Shown here: piece after piece, positions 1 through 8,217 of the stretch | Position numbering within the stretch: the first letter of the stretch is position 1 | How the letters are laid out: each line of letters starts with the position of its first letter | NCBI RefSeq assembly: GCF_900108585.1 | Contig: NZ_UESZ01000001.1 | Coordinates: 2,108,001-2,172,000, forward strand | Length of the DNA: 64,000 nt | Direction of reading: 5' to 3' | Origin: Branchiibius hedensis | GTDB taxonomy: Bacteria; Actinomycetota; Actinomycetes; Actinomycetales; Dermatophilaceae | Notes under the pieces: model-generated | The model's input: only the letters and a program-made list of their open reading frames with translations | What the model was told of the DNA's origin: nothing | Databases searched by the model: none | Position numbers and translations under genes: made by a program

Positions 1-1319
1 CCGAGGATGAACGTCGCGAACAGCGGTGCGTTGAAGAAGCCGAACAACGTCTGCAGATAGTCCATGACGTTGCTGTAGTTTCGCGCGAACAGCGAGGTGA
101 GGATGGCGATCGCCGTTGCCGCCACCGTCGCCCACCGGCCGACCTTCAGGTAGTAACCATCCGGCCGGTCCTTCTTGATGTAGGTCTGCCAGATGTCGTA
201 GGACCACACCGTGTTGAAGGCCGAGATGTTCGCAGCCATACCCGCCATGAACGCCGCCAACATGCCCGCAATCGCCACTCCAAGAAGGCCGTTCGGCAGC
301 AGGTCGCGCATCAAGTACAGCAGCGCGTCGTTGTAGGAACCGCCGGTATCCTTTCCCGCCTTCAGCCCGGAGAGCTCCGGCACGAGCACCCCGGCGATGA
401 TGCCCGGGATGATGATGATGAACGGGATGAACATCTTCGGGAACGACCCGATGACCGGGGCCATCCGTGCCGAGTTCATGTCCTTGCTGGCCATCGCCCG
501 CTGGACCTCGACGAAGTTCGTCGTCCAGTAACCGAAGGACAACACGAAGCCCAGACCGAAGACGATGCCGATCACCGACCAGAAGGCACTGGTGAAGCCG
601 GTAAGCGATTGCCCCGGCCACGAAGCGAGTTCGCCCTTCGTGCCCGCGGCCGCCATCTTGTCGGTCAGACCTGACCAGCCGCCAACCTTGTGCAGCGCGA
701 TCAACGTCAGCGGCAGCAGGGCCGCGACGATCACGAAGAACTGCAGCACCTCGTTGTAGATCGCCGCCGAAAGCCCACCGAGGGTGATGTAGGCCAGCAC
801 GATGGCCGCCGCGACGATCGTGGACACCGTCAGGTCCCACCCGAGCAGCGTGTGCACGATGGTCGCCAGCAGGAACAGGTTGACGCCGGCGATCAGCACC
901 TGTGCGACAGCGAAACTGATCGCGTTGACCAGGTGCGCGGTCGAACCGAACCGGCGGTGCATGAACTCCGGCACACTGCGCACGCCGGAGCCGTAATAGA
1001 ACGGCATCATCACCACGGCGAGGAACAGCATCGCCGGGACCGCGCCGATCCAGTAGTAGTGCATCGTCGGCATGCCGATCTGCGCACCGTTCGCCGACAT
1101 ACCCATGATCTCGACGGCACCGAGGTTGGCGGAGATGAACGCCAGACCGGTGATCCAGGCGGGCAGCGAACGGCCCGACAGGAAGAAGTCGATGGAACTG
1201 GAGACCTGCCTTCGAGCCATCAGACCGATGCCCAGGACGAACACGAAATACAGCGCGATCAGCAGGTAGTCGATGAACCCTGCATCCAGTTGCAGTGAAG
1301 ACGATGCATCCGCTATCAC
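1..1319 (-). CDS. Sodium:solute symporter (SSS family), 3' end outside window
   Basis: The minus-strand frame opens at a GTG (1319-1317) preceded by an AAAGGGG ribosome site and stays open to the left edge, so about 439 residues of the N-terminal part are seen. The protein is a chain of hydrophobic segments, starting near residue 18 (IDYLLIALYFVFVLGIGL). It has the SSS hallmarks FFLSGRSLPAW and ITLGGLSAAIYNEVLQFF, typical of SGLT-like sodium/solute cotransporters (TC 2.A.21) in the cell membrane. Substrate cannot be told from the sequence; sugar transport is plausible because of the SGLT-like pattern GLSAAIYNEVLQ. An ATG a few bases upstream is out of frame and stops at once. The next gene upstream, thiL, is 42 bases away and points the same way. 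Confidence 0.88.
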   Translation of the reverse strand, partial: MIADASSSLQLDAGFIDYLLIALYFVFVLGIGLMARRQVSSSIDFFLSGRSLPAWITGLAFISANLGAVEIMGMSANGAQIGMPTMHYYWIGAVPAMLFLAVVMMPFYYGSGVRSVPEFMHRRFGSTAHLVNAISFAVAQVLIAGVNLFLLATIVHTLLGWDLTVSTIVAAAIVLAYITLGGLSAAIYNEVLQFFVIVAALLPLTLIALHKVGGWSGLTDKMAAAGTKGELASWPGQSLTGFTSAFWSVIGIVFGLGFVLSFGYWTTNFVEVQRAMASKDMNSARMAPVIGSFPKMFIPFIIIIPGIIAGVLVPELSGLKAGKDTGGSYNDALLYLMRDLLPNGLLGVAIAGMLAAFMAGMAANISAFNTVWSYDIWQTYIKKDRPDGYYLKVGRWATVAATAIAILTSLFARNYSNVMDYLQTLFGFFNAPLFATFIL

Positions 1320-1361
1320 GCTCAGCCCCTTTGCATTGCAGCTCAATCCAACATTCAGAAA

Positions 1362-2336
1362 CTACTCCTGTTGGACCGTGAAGTGTTCCCAGCCACCGCC
1401 CTGCGTGTCACGACCGTCCACGGCAACCCCGGTCCCGTCGGCCACCGCACCGATCACCCGCCACCCGGTCGGCTCGTCGCCTGGAGCGAACGTAGCCAAC
1501 AGGACGTGCTCCTCTCCCCCGCGCAGCACGCAGTCGGTGCCGCGGTCACCAACCGCGCCCAGCGCTGCGATATCGGGCGCCAACGCAGCGGTGTGTACGT
1601 CGATCCGCACCCCACTGGCCTGTGCGATCCGTCCCGCGTCGAGCAGCAGACCGTCGCTCACGTCCAGCATCGCGCTCGCCCCCGCCTCGAGCGCGCGCCG
1701 CCCATCGCCGTACGCCGGGTGCGGGCTTTGTTGGTAACCCACCAGTTCCGGGCCGTCAGCAGCCCGATCCTCCTGCAGCAGTAGCAATCCCGCCGCCGCT
1801 CGACCCAACGGTCCGGACACGGCCAGTACGTCACCCGGACGCGCCCCACAGCGCAGCACCGGTCGGGCGCCGTCGGGAAGTTCGCCAAGGGCCGTCGCAC
1901 TGATGACACACACACCGGGTCCGGCCGAGGACAAGTCGCCACCGACGATCACCGCACCGGCACGTGCGGCTTCGCGGCCCAGCCCCACCGCAAGCTCCCG
2001 GACCCACGCCAACGGTGTCGCGGGATCAGCGACGAGCGTGACCACCAATGCGGTGGTGGTCCCGCCCATGGCTTCGATGTCAGCGGCGTTCTGCGCCACG
2101 CACTTTCGTCCGACGTGGTCCGGCGCGGACCAGTCGTCCCGCCAATCGCGGCCGAGCACCATGGCGTCCGTCGTCACCAGGGCCGCGCCCGAGCGCACCC
2201 GCAACCAGGCCGTGTCGTCGCCCGGACCGACCAGGACATCAGTCGACCGAGCACCACCGAGGGCGAGGCCGGCGTTGATCACCGACAAGATCTGGGCCTC
2301 GCTGTGACCCCTCAGAACAGCCTCATCTAGGGCCAT
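1362..2336 (-). CDS. thiL: Thiamine-monophosphate kinase ThiL
   Basis: ThiL phosphorylates thiamine monophosphate with ATP to give the active cofactor thiamine diphosphate. The protein is about 324 residues, normal for the family, and has the PurM/ThiL fold signatures: GPGDDTAW and TTDAMV near the N-terminus, an Asp-rich GGDLSSAG loop, and SDGLLLDAGRIA for ATP and metal binding. An ATG 12 codons further upstream is open, but GGGAGAGG lies just upstream of the ATG at 2336, so that start is chosen. It sits in the usual actinobacterial neighbourhood with an AsnC-type ligand domain, DUF3515 and ddl, though here it diverges from the first two. Confidence 0.93.
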   Translation of the reverse strand: MALDEAVLRGHSEAQILSVINAGLALGGARSTDVLVGPGDDTAWLRVRSGAALVTTDAMVLGRDWRDDWSAPDHVGRKCVAQNAADIEAMGGTTTALVVTLVADPATPLAWVRELAVGLGREAARAGAVIVGGDLSSAGPGVCVISATALGELPDGARPVLRCGARPGDVLAVSGPLGRAAAGLLLLQEDRAADGPELVGYQQSPHPAYGDGRRALEAGASAMLDVSDGLLLDAGRIAQASGVRIDVHTAALAPDIAALGAVGDRGTDCVLRGGEEHVLLATFAPGDEPTGWRVIGAVADGTGVAVDGRDTQGGGWEHFTVQQE

Positions 2337-2388
2337 GTGTCCTCTCCCGATGTACGACGCCGGCGGCAGCAAGAACCACTGGGCAGAG

Positions 2389-2394
2389 TAGCGT
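2389..2394 (+). promoter_or_regulatory. Putative -10 box of leaderless transcript
   Basis: TAGCGT matches the actinobacterial TANNNT -10 pattern and ends 7 bases before the ATG at 2402. No Shine-Dalgarno sequence is present. Confidence 0.4.
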
Positions 2395-2401
2395 TCAGCC
2401 T

Positions 2402-2629
2402 ATGCAGGCCTACATCCTGATCCAGACCGATGTGGGGAAGGCGACCTCGGTGACCGCGGCGCTTCGTGCCCTGCCCGGCGTGCTGACAGCCGAGGAAGTC
2501 ATCGGGCCCTACGACCTCATAGCCAAGGTCGAGGCGGCCTCGGTCGAAATGCTCGGCGCCGAGGTCATCACGCAGATCCAGCAGGTGCCGGGGATCACCC
2601 GGACGCTGACGTGCAGCGTCGTGCGCTGA
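2402..2629 (+). CDS. Stand-alone Lrp/AsnC ligand-binding (RAM) domain protein
   Basis: The 75-residue protein has the AsnC/Lrp C-terminal ligand domain (PF01037) alone: MQAYILIQTDVGKATSV, ALPGVLTAEEVIGPYDLIAKVEA and the closing strand ITRTLTCSV. There is no helix-turn-helix, so it cannot bind DNA by itself. Such domains form amino-acid-responsive oligomers; the partner is unknown. A TAGCGT box at 2389-2394 ends seven bases before the ATG, suggesting a leaderless transcript. Its last 19 bases overlap the start of the DUF3515 gene, so the two are probably co-translated. Confidence 0.85.
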   Translation: MQAYILIQTDVGKATSVTAALRALPGVLTAEEVIGPYDLIAKVEAASVEMLGAEVITQIQQVPGITRTLTCSVVR

Positions 2630-3090
2630 TCCGACGCCTGGCTCCTGCGCTGGCCGCGTCGGTGCTGCTGGCCGGATGCGGTTCGGACACACCCAGCGCG
2701 AGCCCGGCGGACAACGCCGCAGATCCGTTGTGTGCCTCCGTGTCCGCCCACTGGCCGACCACGGTCGGTGGTAAGGACCGGGTGCGCATCGACGTCAGCG
2801 GCGATCAGTCCTCGGCCGATGTCGCAAAAACGGTTGCGGCGTGGGGTGATCCGGCGATCATCGCGCGGTGCGGAGTCGCCGCGCCCGGTCCATCGACCGA
2901 TTGCATCGAGGCGGACAACATCGACTGGGTGATGAGTTCACTGTCCGACGGCAAACGCTTCGTCACCTACGGTCGGGTGCCGGCGATCGAGGTGCTGGTG
3001 CCCTCGTCGTACTCCCCCGAACCGCTGGTGCTGTCCGCCTTCGACGAGGCGGCAGCGCAGGTCCCGCAGAACTCGCACCGCTGCAGCTGA
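2611..3090 (+). CDS. DUF3515 family lipoprotein
   Basis: This 159-residue protein starts with a GTG inside the end of the previous gene. Residues 1-23 form a signal peptide with a lipobox LLAGC, so Cys23 should be lipidated and the protein anchored outside the membrane. The rest fits DUF3515, including CASVSAHWP, AAWGDPAIIARCG and IEVLVPSSY, with cysteines likely to be paired in disulfides. The family is of unknown function but is constantly found beside ddl and thiL in actinobacteria, which hints at a cell-wall role (inference). Confidence 0.85.
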   Translation: MQRRALIRRLAPALAASVLLAGCGSDTPSASPADNAADPLCASVSAHWPTTVGGKDRVRIDVSGDQSSADVAKTVAAWGDPAIIARCGVAAPGPSTDCIEADNIDWVMSSLSDGKRFVTYGRVPAIEVLVPSSYSPEPLVLSAFDEAAAQVPQNSHRCS

Positions 3091-3096
3091 ACGGGC

Positions 3097-4212
3097 TCAG
3101 CGCAAACCGGTGTTGCGCTGTGCCGCCAACTCGATCAGTTCGGTGATCAGCGCCGTGTAGTCGATGCCGGACTCCTGCCAGACCCGCGGGTACATCGAGG
3201 TGGGCGTGAAGCCGGGAAGGGTGTTGATCTCGTTCAGATAGAGATCACCGTGCGGGGTGAAGAACCAGTCGACGCGGGCCAGACCTTCGCAACCCGCCGC
3301 GTCGAACGCCTTGACCGACAACTCCCGCAACTGTTGCGTGATGCCCGCAGGCAGGTCCGCCGGACAGATCAGCCGGGCATCGTCGCCGAGGTACTTGGCC
3401 TCGAAGTCGTAGAACTCGTGCTGGCCACCGACGACCTCGATCTCACCGATCTGCGAAGCCCGAGCCGGGTCCGCGCCGTGCCCCTCCAGTACGCCGCACT
3501 CCACCTCCCGGCCGACGATCCCTTGCTCCACAAGCACTTTCGGGTCATGCTGGCGAGCTATCTCGATCGCGGCACGCAGGTCCTGCGGCGCATCCACCTT
3601 GACCACACCCTGGCTGGAGCCGGCTCGGGCCGGTTTGACGAAGACCGGGTAGTCCAGGGCCGATACGGCGTCCAGACTCGCCTCCGGGTCCCGGCGCCAC
3701 TCCTTGTCGGTGATCACGACGTAGGGCCCCACCGGAAGGCCGGCGGCGGCGAAAACCACCTTCATCAATGCCTTGTCCATCATCACCGCGGAGGCGGCAA
3801 CGCCGGAACCGACGTAGCGCACATCGATGAGTTCCAACATCCCCTGCACGGTGCCGTCCTCGCCAAACGGCCCGTGCAACAACGGGAACACCACGTCCAC
3901 GCGGGCCAGTTCAGCCGGCAGTCCGCCGGCGTCGCGGACGACCACTTCCGCGCGCGCGTCACCGTCCGGGGCAATCGGCAGCAGCACCTGCTCGCGACCG
4001 TCCACTTGCGGAACCTGCGATGTTGTCAGCACCAGCGGCGCCGGATCATCAGCCATCCGCACCCACTGCCCCTGCGGCGTTATGCCGATGGGTACGACGT
4101 CGTACCGGTCCCGGTCGATGGCCCGCAGCACACTGGCCGCGGTCGAGCAGGACACCGCGTGCTCCGAGGACCGGCCGCCGAAAATGATCGCTACGGTGCG
4201 CTTTGCATTCAT
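3097..4212 (-). CDS. ddl: D-alanine--D-alanine ligase
   Basis: Ddl joins two D-alanines with ATP to give the dipeptide used in peptidoglycan precursors. The 371-residue protein starts with TVAIIFGGRSSEHAVSC, the family N-terminal motif, followed by FPLLHGPFGEDGTVQG, the ATP-grasp segment PVFVKPARAGSSQGV and the metal-binding end EINTLPGFTPTSMYP. The frame is open for another 18 codons upstream, but those would run into the divergent neighbour's start, and the family begins at this Met. The stop lies 6 bases from the DUF3515 stop, so the two genes converge. Confidence 0.95.
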   Translation of the reverse strand: MNAKRTVAIIFGGRSSEHAVSCSTAASVLRAIDRDRYDVVPIGITPQGQWVRMADDPAPLVLTTSQVPQVDGREQVLLPIAPDGDARAEVVVRDAGGLPAELARVDVVFPLLHGPFGEDGTVQGMLELIDVRYVGSGVAASAVMMDKALMKVVFAAAGLPVGPYVVITDKEWRRDPEASLDAVSALDYPVFVKPARAGSSQGVVKVDAPQDLRAAIEIARQHDPKVLVEQGIVGREVECGVLEGHGADPARASQIGEIEVVGGQHEFYDFEAKYLGDDARLICPADLPAGITQQLRELSVKAFDAAGCEGLARVDWFFTPHGDLYLNEINTLPGFTPTSMYPRVWQESGIDYTALITELIELAAQRNTGLR

Positions 4213-4254
4213 CGCGCCGAGCGTAACCGGTGCAGCGTCTGGGATCCTGGCGGC

Positions 4255-5316
4255 ATGCCACAGCATCCCGACGATCTACGACCCGAAACCGTTCTCGTTG
4301 CTGGTGGACGGCCGGACAAGGTTCCGGGGGCTCCGCTCAGCCCGCCGGTCACCTTCACCTCGACCTACGTCGCGGGCGCTGATCCGAACTACGCCCGCGG
4401 GGGAAACCCGACGTGGACCGCGTTCGAGGACGTCCTCGGCCGCCTCGAGGCAGGCCGTGCCCTGGCGTTCAGCAGCGGGATGGGCGCCATCGCAGCGGCC
4501 ATGGCACTCTGCCCGCCCGGCGGCACCATCGTGGCCGGTCGGCACGTCTACAACGCCACCGGCGGGCTGTTGGAGGAACTGGCGGCCGAAGGTCGCAGCA
4601 AGGTCGTGCGGGTGCCGATCGATGACACGCAAGCCGTGCTTGACGCCCTCCCCGGCGCGGACCTGCTGTGGTTGGAGTCCCCCAGCAACCCGATGATGGA
4701 GATCGCCGACCTGCCGGCATTGTGTGCCGCCGCGCGCACCGCGAACGTCGTGACCGTCTGCGACAACACGTTCATGACCCCGATCCTTCAACAACCCTTG
4801 GCGATGGGCGCCGACGTGGTCGTCCACTCGGTGACCAAGTTCCTCGCCGGGCATTCTGACGTGGTGATGGGCGCTGTGGTCACCGCCAACCCGGACCTGC
4901 ACGCGAAACTCCTGACCCGGCGTACGTTGCACGGCGCGATCCCGGGGCCGATGGAGACCTGGTTGGCGCTACGCGGGATGCGGACCATGGCCGTGCGGAT
5001 GAAACGCAGCGCGCACAGCGCGGCGATCCTGGCGCAGCGGTTGGGCGAGCACCCTGCGGTCAGCCGGGTGCGCTACCCGGGCGTCGGCGCGATGCTGTCG
5101 ATCGAACTCACCGGAGGGCTGCCGGCGGCGTTGGCCCTCGAGAACGGGGTCAGCGTGTGGACCAACGCCACGAGCCTGGGCGGCGTCGAGTCCCTGCTGG
5201 AGCGTCGTCGTCGGCACCCGCTGGAGGTCGACACCGTCCCGGAGGACCTGGTGCGACTGGCGGTCGGCATCGAGCACGTCGAGGACCTGTGGGCCGACCT
5301 GGTGCAGGCGCTGTGA
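4255..5316 (+). CDS. Cys/Met metabolism PLP-dependent enzyme (cystathionine gamma-synthase/lyase-like)
   Basis: This 353-residue enzyme belongs to the trans-sulfuration PLP family (PF01053). Visible motifs are YARGGNPTWTAFEDVLGRLE, the cofactor-binding AFSSGMGAIAA, ESPSNPMMEIADL, CDNTFMTPIL and HSVTKFLAGHSDVV, in which Lys195 should form the Schiff base. It is some 25-30 residues shorter than typical synthases, mainly because the linker before the C-terminal VSRVRYPG...IELTGG segment is compact. Which of the gamma-synthase, gamma-lyase or related activities it has cannot be decided from sequence. It is inserted between ddl and gpsA, pointing the opposite way. Confidence 0.85.
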   Translation: MPQHPDDLRPETVLVAGGRPDKVPGAPLSPPVTFTSTYVAGADPNYARGGNPTWTAFEDVLGRLEAGRALAFSSGMGAIAAAMALCPPGGTIVAGRHVYNATGGLLEELAAEGRSKVVRVPIDDTQAVLDALPGADLLWLESPSNPMMEIADLPALCAAARTANVVTVCDNTFMTPILQQPLAMGADVVVHSVTKFLAGHSDVVMGAVVTANPDLHAKLLTRRTLHGAIPGPMETWLALRGMRTMAVRMKRSAHSAAILAQRLGEHPAVSRVRYPGVGAMLSIELTGGLPAALALENGVSVWTNATSLGGVESLLERRRRHPLEVDTVPEDLVRLAVGIEHVEDLWADLVQAL

Positions 5317-5322
5317 GCCTGC

Positions 5323-6321
5323 TCAGATCTCGTGCTTGCGGGTGCGACTCATGAACGCGCCCAGCACTTCTCGCGGATCACGGTCCTCGTAGAGCACCGA
5401 GACGATGTTCTCGACGATCGGTGCGTCCACGTCCGCCTCGCGCGCCAACTGCAGAATCGACCGACACGATTTGACGCCTTCGACGGTGGAATGACTGGTC
5501 GCCAGGACGTCCTGCACCGACCGACCGCGGCCCAGCTCGAAACCGAAGCTGCGGTTGCGCGAGAGCGGGCTGGTGCACGTCGCAACCAGGTCACCGACTC
5601 CGGCGAGCCCGAGGAACGTCTGCGAATCGGCACCCAATGCCACTCCGAGCCGGACGGTTTCGGCCAGGCCGCGGGTCAGCAGGCTGGCGACCGTGTTCTC
5701 GCCCATGCCCATCCCCGCCGCCATGCCCACCGCGATACCGATGACGTTCTTGGTGGCCCCAGCGATCTCGATTCCGATGACGTCCGCACCCAGATAGGGG
5801 CGGAAGTACGGTGCGGCGCAGGCCTCCGCGACCCGCGCCCGGGCCCGCGGGCTGGTCGAGGCGACCACAGCGGCCGCCGGTTGCCGGGCGGCGATCTCCT
5901 TGGCGAGGTTGGGTCCGGAGATGACCACCAGGCGGGCGTCCTCGACACCGGCAACCTGGCCGATCACCTGGGACATCCGCAAACCCGTGTCCTGCTCGAT
6001 GCCCTTCATCAGGGAAACCAGCAGTGCGCCCTCCTCGAGGAACGGCAGCCAGGCGGCAAGCGCGGTTCGCACTTCCTGCGCCGGGATCGCCACGACGACG
6101 ATCTCCGCACCCGCCAGCGCCTCCTGGGCGTCGTTGGTCGCATCAACCAGGTCCGGCAGCACCAGGTCCGGCAGATACGCGCTGTTGCGGCGAGTCGCCG
6201 CGATCTCTTCGGCAACTTCGAAGCGCCGGCACCACAACGAGACTTGCGTCCCCGCGTCCGCCATGATCGCGGCGAAGGCGGTGCCCCAACTTCCACTGCC
6301 CATTACGGCGGCCTTGGTCAT
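5323..6321 (-). CDS. gpsA: NAD(P)H-dependent glycerol-3-phosphate dehydrogenase
   Basis: GpsA reduces dihydroxyacetone phosphate to sn-glycerol 3-phosphate, the backbone of phospholipids. The 332-residue protein has the N-terminal Rossmann motif MGSGSWGTAFA, the segment VVVAIPAQEVR, SGPNLAKEIA, the catalytic-lysine region IEIAGATKNVIGIAVG, and GLAGVGDLVATCTS in the C-terminal domain. A GGAAGG ribosome site precedes the ATG. It ends 6 bases from the convergent PLP enzyme. Confidence 0.95.
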   Translation of the reverse strand: MTKAAVMGSGSWGTAFAAIMADAGTQVSLWCRRFEVAEEIAATRRNSAYLPDLVLPDLVDATNDAQEALAGAEIVVVAIPAQEVRTALAAWLPFLEEGALLVSLMKGIEQDTGLRMSQVIGQVAGVEDARLVVISGPNLAKEIAARQPAAAVVASTSPRARARVAEACAAPYFRPYLGADVIGIEIAGATKNVIGIAVGMAAGMGMGENTVASLLTRGLAETVRLGVALGADSQTFLGLAGVGDLVATCTSPLSRNRSFGFELGRGRSVQDVLATSHSTVEGVKSCRSILQLAREADVDAPIVENIVSVLYEDRDPREVLGAFMSRTRKHEI

Positions 6322-6375
6322 CGGTGTCCTTCCACGGGGTGGATGCTACGGCGTCGGCCCGTGCATGACACCATC

Positions 6376-7035
6376 ATGCCTGTGCGAGCGCAGCTCCTCT
6401 CAACCTGGCAACTTGTCGTGCCCGTGAAGTCCCGGCACGCCGCCAAATCACGCCTGGTGCCGCCGCGCGGGATCTCACGCAGCGATTTGGCGCTCGCCTT
6501 CGCCCTCGACACCCTGAGCGCGATCACCGATGTCATCTCTGCGGACCACCTGATCGTCGTAACCTCCGACGATCAGATCTGCGCGCAGTTGCGGACCCGT
6601 GAAGTACACGTCGTCGACGATCCGGGCCGCGGGCTCAATCCCGCCATCGAAGCCGGCATCGGGGCAGCGCTCGATCGCAACCCCACCGCACCGATCGGGA
6701 TCCTGCTCGGTGACCTTCCGGCGCTGACCCCTGGCGACTTGCGCTCAGCGCTGGCGGCGTGCGCGGCCACCGAAGCAGCCGTCGTACCCGACTGGTCCGG
6801 TCAGGGGACGGTCCTGCTCACCCACCAGGAGGCCAGCCGCCTGGCGCCGCGCTTCGGACATGGTTCTGCGTTGCGGCACGGGCAGACCGCACGACGGCTC
6901 GATCTTGAACTACCCCGGTTGCGTATGGATGTCGATGATCTGGACTCGCTGCGACAGGTGGTGGCGCTCGGGCTGGGCCGCCACACCGCGGCCCTCCTGC
7001 AGGACACCGACCTCGAAACGGAGCAGCTGGCCTGA
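6376..7035 (+). CDS. cofC: Phosphoenolpyruvate/2-phospho-L-lactate guanylyltransferase (F420 synthesis)
   Basis: CofC (FbiD in mycobacteria) activates phosphoenolpyruvate or phospholactate with GTP, the first committed step of coenzyme F420 synthesis. The 219-residue protein shows the family pattern VVPVKSRHAAKSRL near residue 15, HVVDDPGRGLNPAIEAG, the nucleotidyltransferase core GILLGDLPALTPGDL and WSGQGTVLL, then FGHGSALRH. The ATG at 6376 gives a typical length. The stop shares one base with the next start, so the downstream cold-shock-like gene is translationally coupled. Split-barrel F420-type proteins elsewhere in the window (12.0 and 13.2 kb) agree with F420 being made. Confidence 0.9.
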   Translation: MPVRAQLLSTWQLVVPVKSRHAAKSRLVPPRGISRSDLALAFALDTLSAITDVISADHLIVVTSDDQICAQLRTREVHVVDDPGRGLNPAIEAGIGAALDRNPTAPIGILLGDLPALTPGDLRSALAACAATEAAVVPDWSGQGTVLLTHQEASRLAPRFGHGSALRHGQTARRLDLELPRLRMDVDDLDSLRQVVALGLGRHTAALLQDTDLETEQLA

Positions 7036-7247
7036 TGCAAGCAACGGTGCACGAGTACGACGACCGCAACGGCCACGGATCGGTCCTGACCGATAACGGT
7101 CGGCTGCTGCCCTTCAGCGCGGAAGTGTTCCAGGCATCGTCGCTGCGCCTACTGCGGGTAGGTCAGCGCCTCAACATCGAGGTCGGGCCCGACGGCGTCA
7201 GCCGGCTGTGGCTGGGCGGCGTCGGCCCCGGGCAGACCATCCGTTGA
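7035..7247 (+). CDS. Small cold-shock-domain-like protein
   Basis: The 70-residue protein is similar in plan to a cold-shock domain: an opening strand ATVHEYDDRNGHGSVLTDNG, where the usual GFGFI core is replaced by GHGSVL, then LPFSAEVF and a second half LRVGQRLNIEV. Canonical RNA-binding aromatic residues are mostly absent, so it may have lost classical CspA-like RNA binding. It overlaps the cofC stop by one base and is followed by a strong hairpin, so it ends the transcript. Function unknown. Confidence 0.7.
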   Translation: MQATVHEYDDRNGHGSVLTDNGRLLPFSAEVFQASSLRLLRVGQRLNIEVGPDGVSRLWLGGVGPGQTIR

Positions 7248-7257
7248 GTCCGGAAGC

Positions 7258-7298
7258 ACGCAACGGCCCAGATACCTGAGGTATCCGGGCCGTTGCGT
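7258..7298. terminator. Bidirectional terminator between cofC operon and hup
   Basis: A 19-base inverted repeat (7258-7276 and 7280-7298) surrounds a three-base loop. One position is an A/C mismatch on the plus strand but a U-G wobble on the minus-strand RNA, so it folds best for the hup transcript. No clear U tract follows. Confidence 0.75.
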
Positions 7299-7310
7299 GG
7301 TGGTGAGCGA

Positions 7311-7610
7311 TCAGCGCTTGGCGGTGGTCTTCTTCGCCGTGGTCTTCTTCGCGGGCGTGGCCTTCTTGGCCGCGGTGGCCTTCTTGGCCGCAGTCGTCTT
7401 GGCCGGCGTGGCCTTCTTGGCTGCTGTGGTCTTCTTGGCCGCAGTCGTCTTGGCCGGCGTGGCCTTCTTGGCCGCGGTGGTCTTCTTGGCCGCAGTCGTC
7501 TTGGCCGGCGTGGCCTTCTTCGCTGCGGTGGTCTTCTTGGCCGCAGTCGTCTTGGCCGGCGTCGCCTTCTTCGCCGCGGTGGTCTTCTTCGCAGCCGTCT
7601 TGGCCGGGGC
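7311..7610 (-). repeat. In-frame tandem repeat encoding HU tail
   Basis: About four and a half copies of a 51-base unit encode a 17-residue KTTAAKKTTAAKKATPA motif. Copies differ mainly in GCC/GCT/GCG and GTC/GTG wobble positions, so they are old enough to have drifted. Such arrays can change copy number by slippage. Confidence 0.85.
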
Positions 7611-7937
7611 AGCGGCGGTGGTGCTCTGCCGACCGCTGGCGTTGCCGGTCTTGGGCAGCTTGCGGGGGTCCGCGACAACGGTCTTGAACGAGGTGCCCGG
7701 CTTGAACTTCGGCACGGTCGTCTTGCGGATCCGAACCGCCTGACCGGTCTTCGGGTTACGACCGGTACGAGCGGCCCGAGCGGCCTTCTCGAAGGTGCCG
7801 AATCCGGTGATCCCGACCTTCGTACCCTTTGCGACCTCTCGCACGATGACGTCGAAAACGGCTTCGACGGCGTCGCTGGCAGCCTTCTTGCTGCCGAGGC
7901 GCGATTCCAGCGCGTCGACGAGTTCAGCCTTGTTCAC
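7311..7937 (-). CDS. hup: HU-family DNA-binding protein with Lys/Ala-rich tail
   Basis: Residues 1-90 are a standard HU domain (MNKAELVDALESRLG, GFGTFEKAARAARTGRNP, then PKFKPGTSFK). Residues 91-208 are a basic, disordered tail made of KTTAAKK and KATPA units, like the mycobacterial HupB and Streptomyces HupS tails. The HU part bends and compacts DNA as a dimer; the tail binds DNA non-specifically and contains AAKK-type lysines that are acetylated in HupB (family knowledge). The GTG start at 7937 has AAAGGGG about nine bases upstream. The tail's DNA is a tandem array (see repeat entry). Confidence 0.95.
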   Translation of the reverse strand: MNKAELVDALESRLGSKKAASDAVEAVFDVIVREVAKGTKVGITGFGTFEKAARAARTGRNPKTGQAVRIRKTTVPKFKPGTSFKTVVADPRKLPKTGNASGRQSTTAAAPAKTAAKKTTAAKKATPAKTTAAKKTTAAKKATPAKTTAAKKTTAAKKATPAKTTAAKKTTAAKKATPAKTTAAKKATAAKKATPAKKTTAKKTTAKR

Positions 7938-8022
7938 GATGATGCCCCTTTAATTCTGTGGATGCGGCACCTCGCCGATCCGGTGACAACTTCGCCAGGC
8001 CGAGGTCGGCTCTGACACCCCG

Positions 8023-8052
8023 ACGGTATTCCGGAAAATGGCACGACTGCAA
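8023..8052 (-). promoter_or_regulatory. Putative hup promoter
   Basis: On the minus strand a TTGCAG box (8052-8047) is followed after 18 bases by TACCGT (8028-8023), a plausible sigma-A pair 86 bases before the hup GTG. The rest of the 280-base gap 7938-8217 shows only a short GC-rich hairpin at 8093-8107 downstream of leuD. Confidence 0.35.
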
Positions 8053-8217
8053 CCCGACGCGCCAGGAATCTGACTGTCGCACAACATCTTTGGCGGGCTA
8101 CTCCCGCTCCGGCGGACTATCTCCAAAGCGGTCCACCGGCAACTCATCGTGTCCTGTGAATCGCCGCTTTTAAGTCGAATCTCTTTTCAGCACAAGCACA
8201 TTCGGGGCCCGCTCGAA

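Noticed and set aside
3250-4254. Upstream part of a long plus-strand frame ending in the PLP enzyme
   Set aside because: It is antisense to ddl; only the part from the ATG at 4255 matches the Cys/Met enzyme family.
5332-6375. Long plus-strand frame before cofC
   Set aside because: Antisense to gpsA; CofC homology starts near the ATG at 6376.
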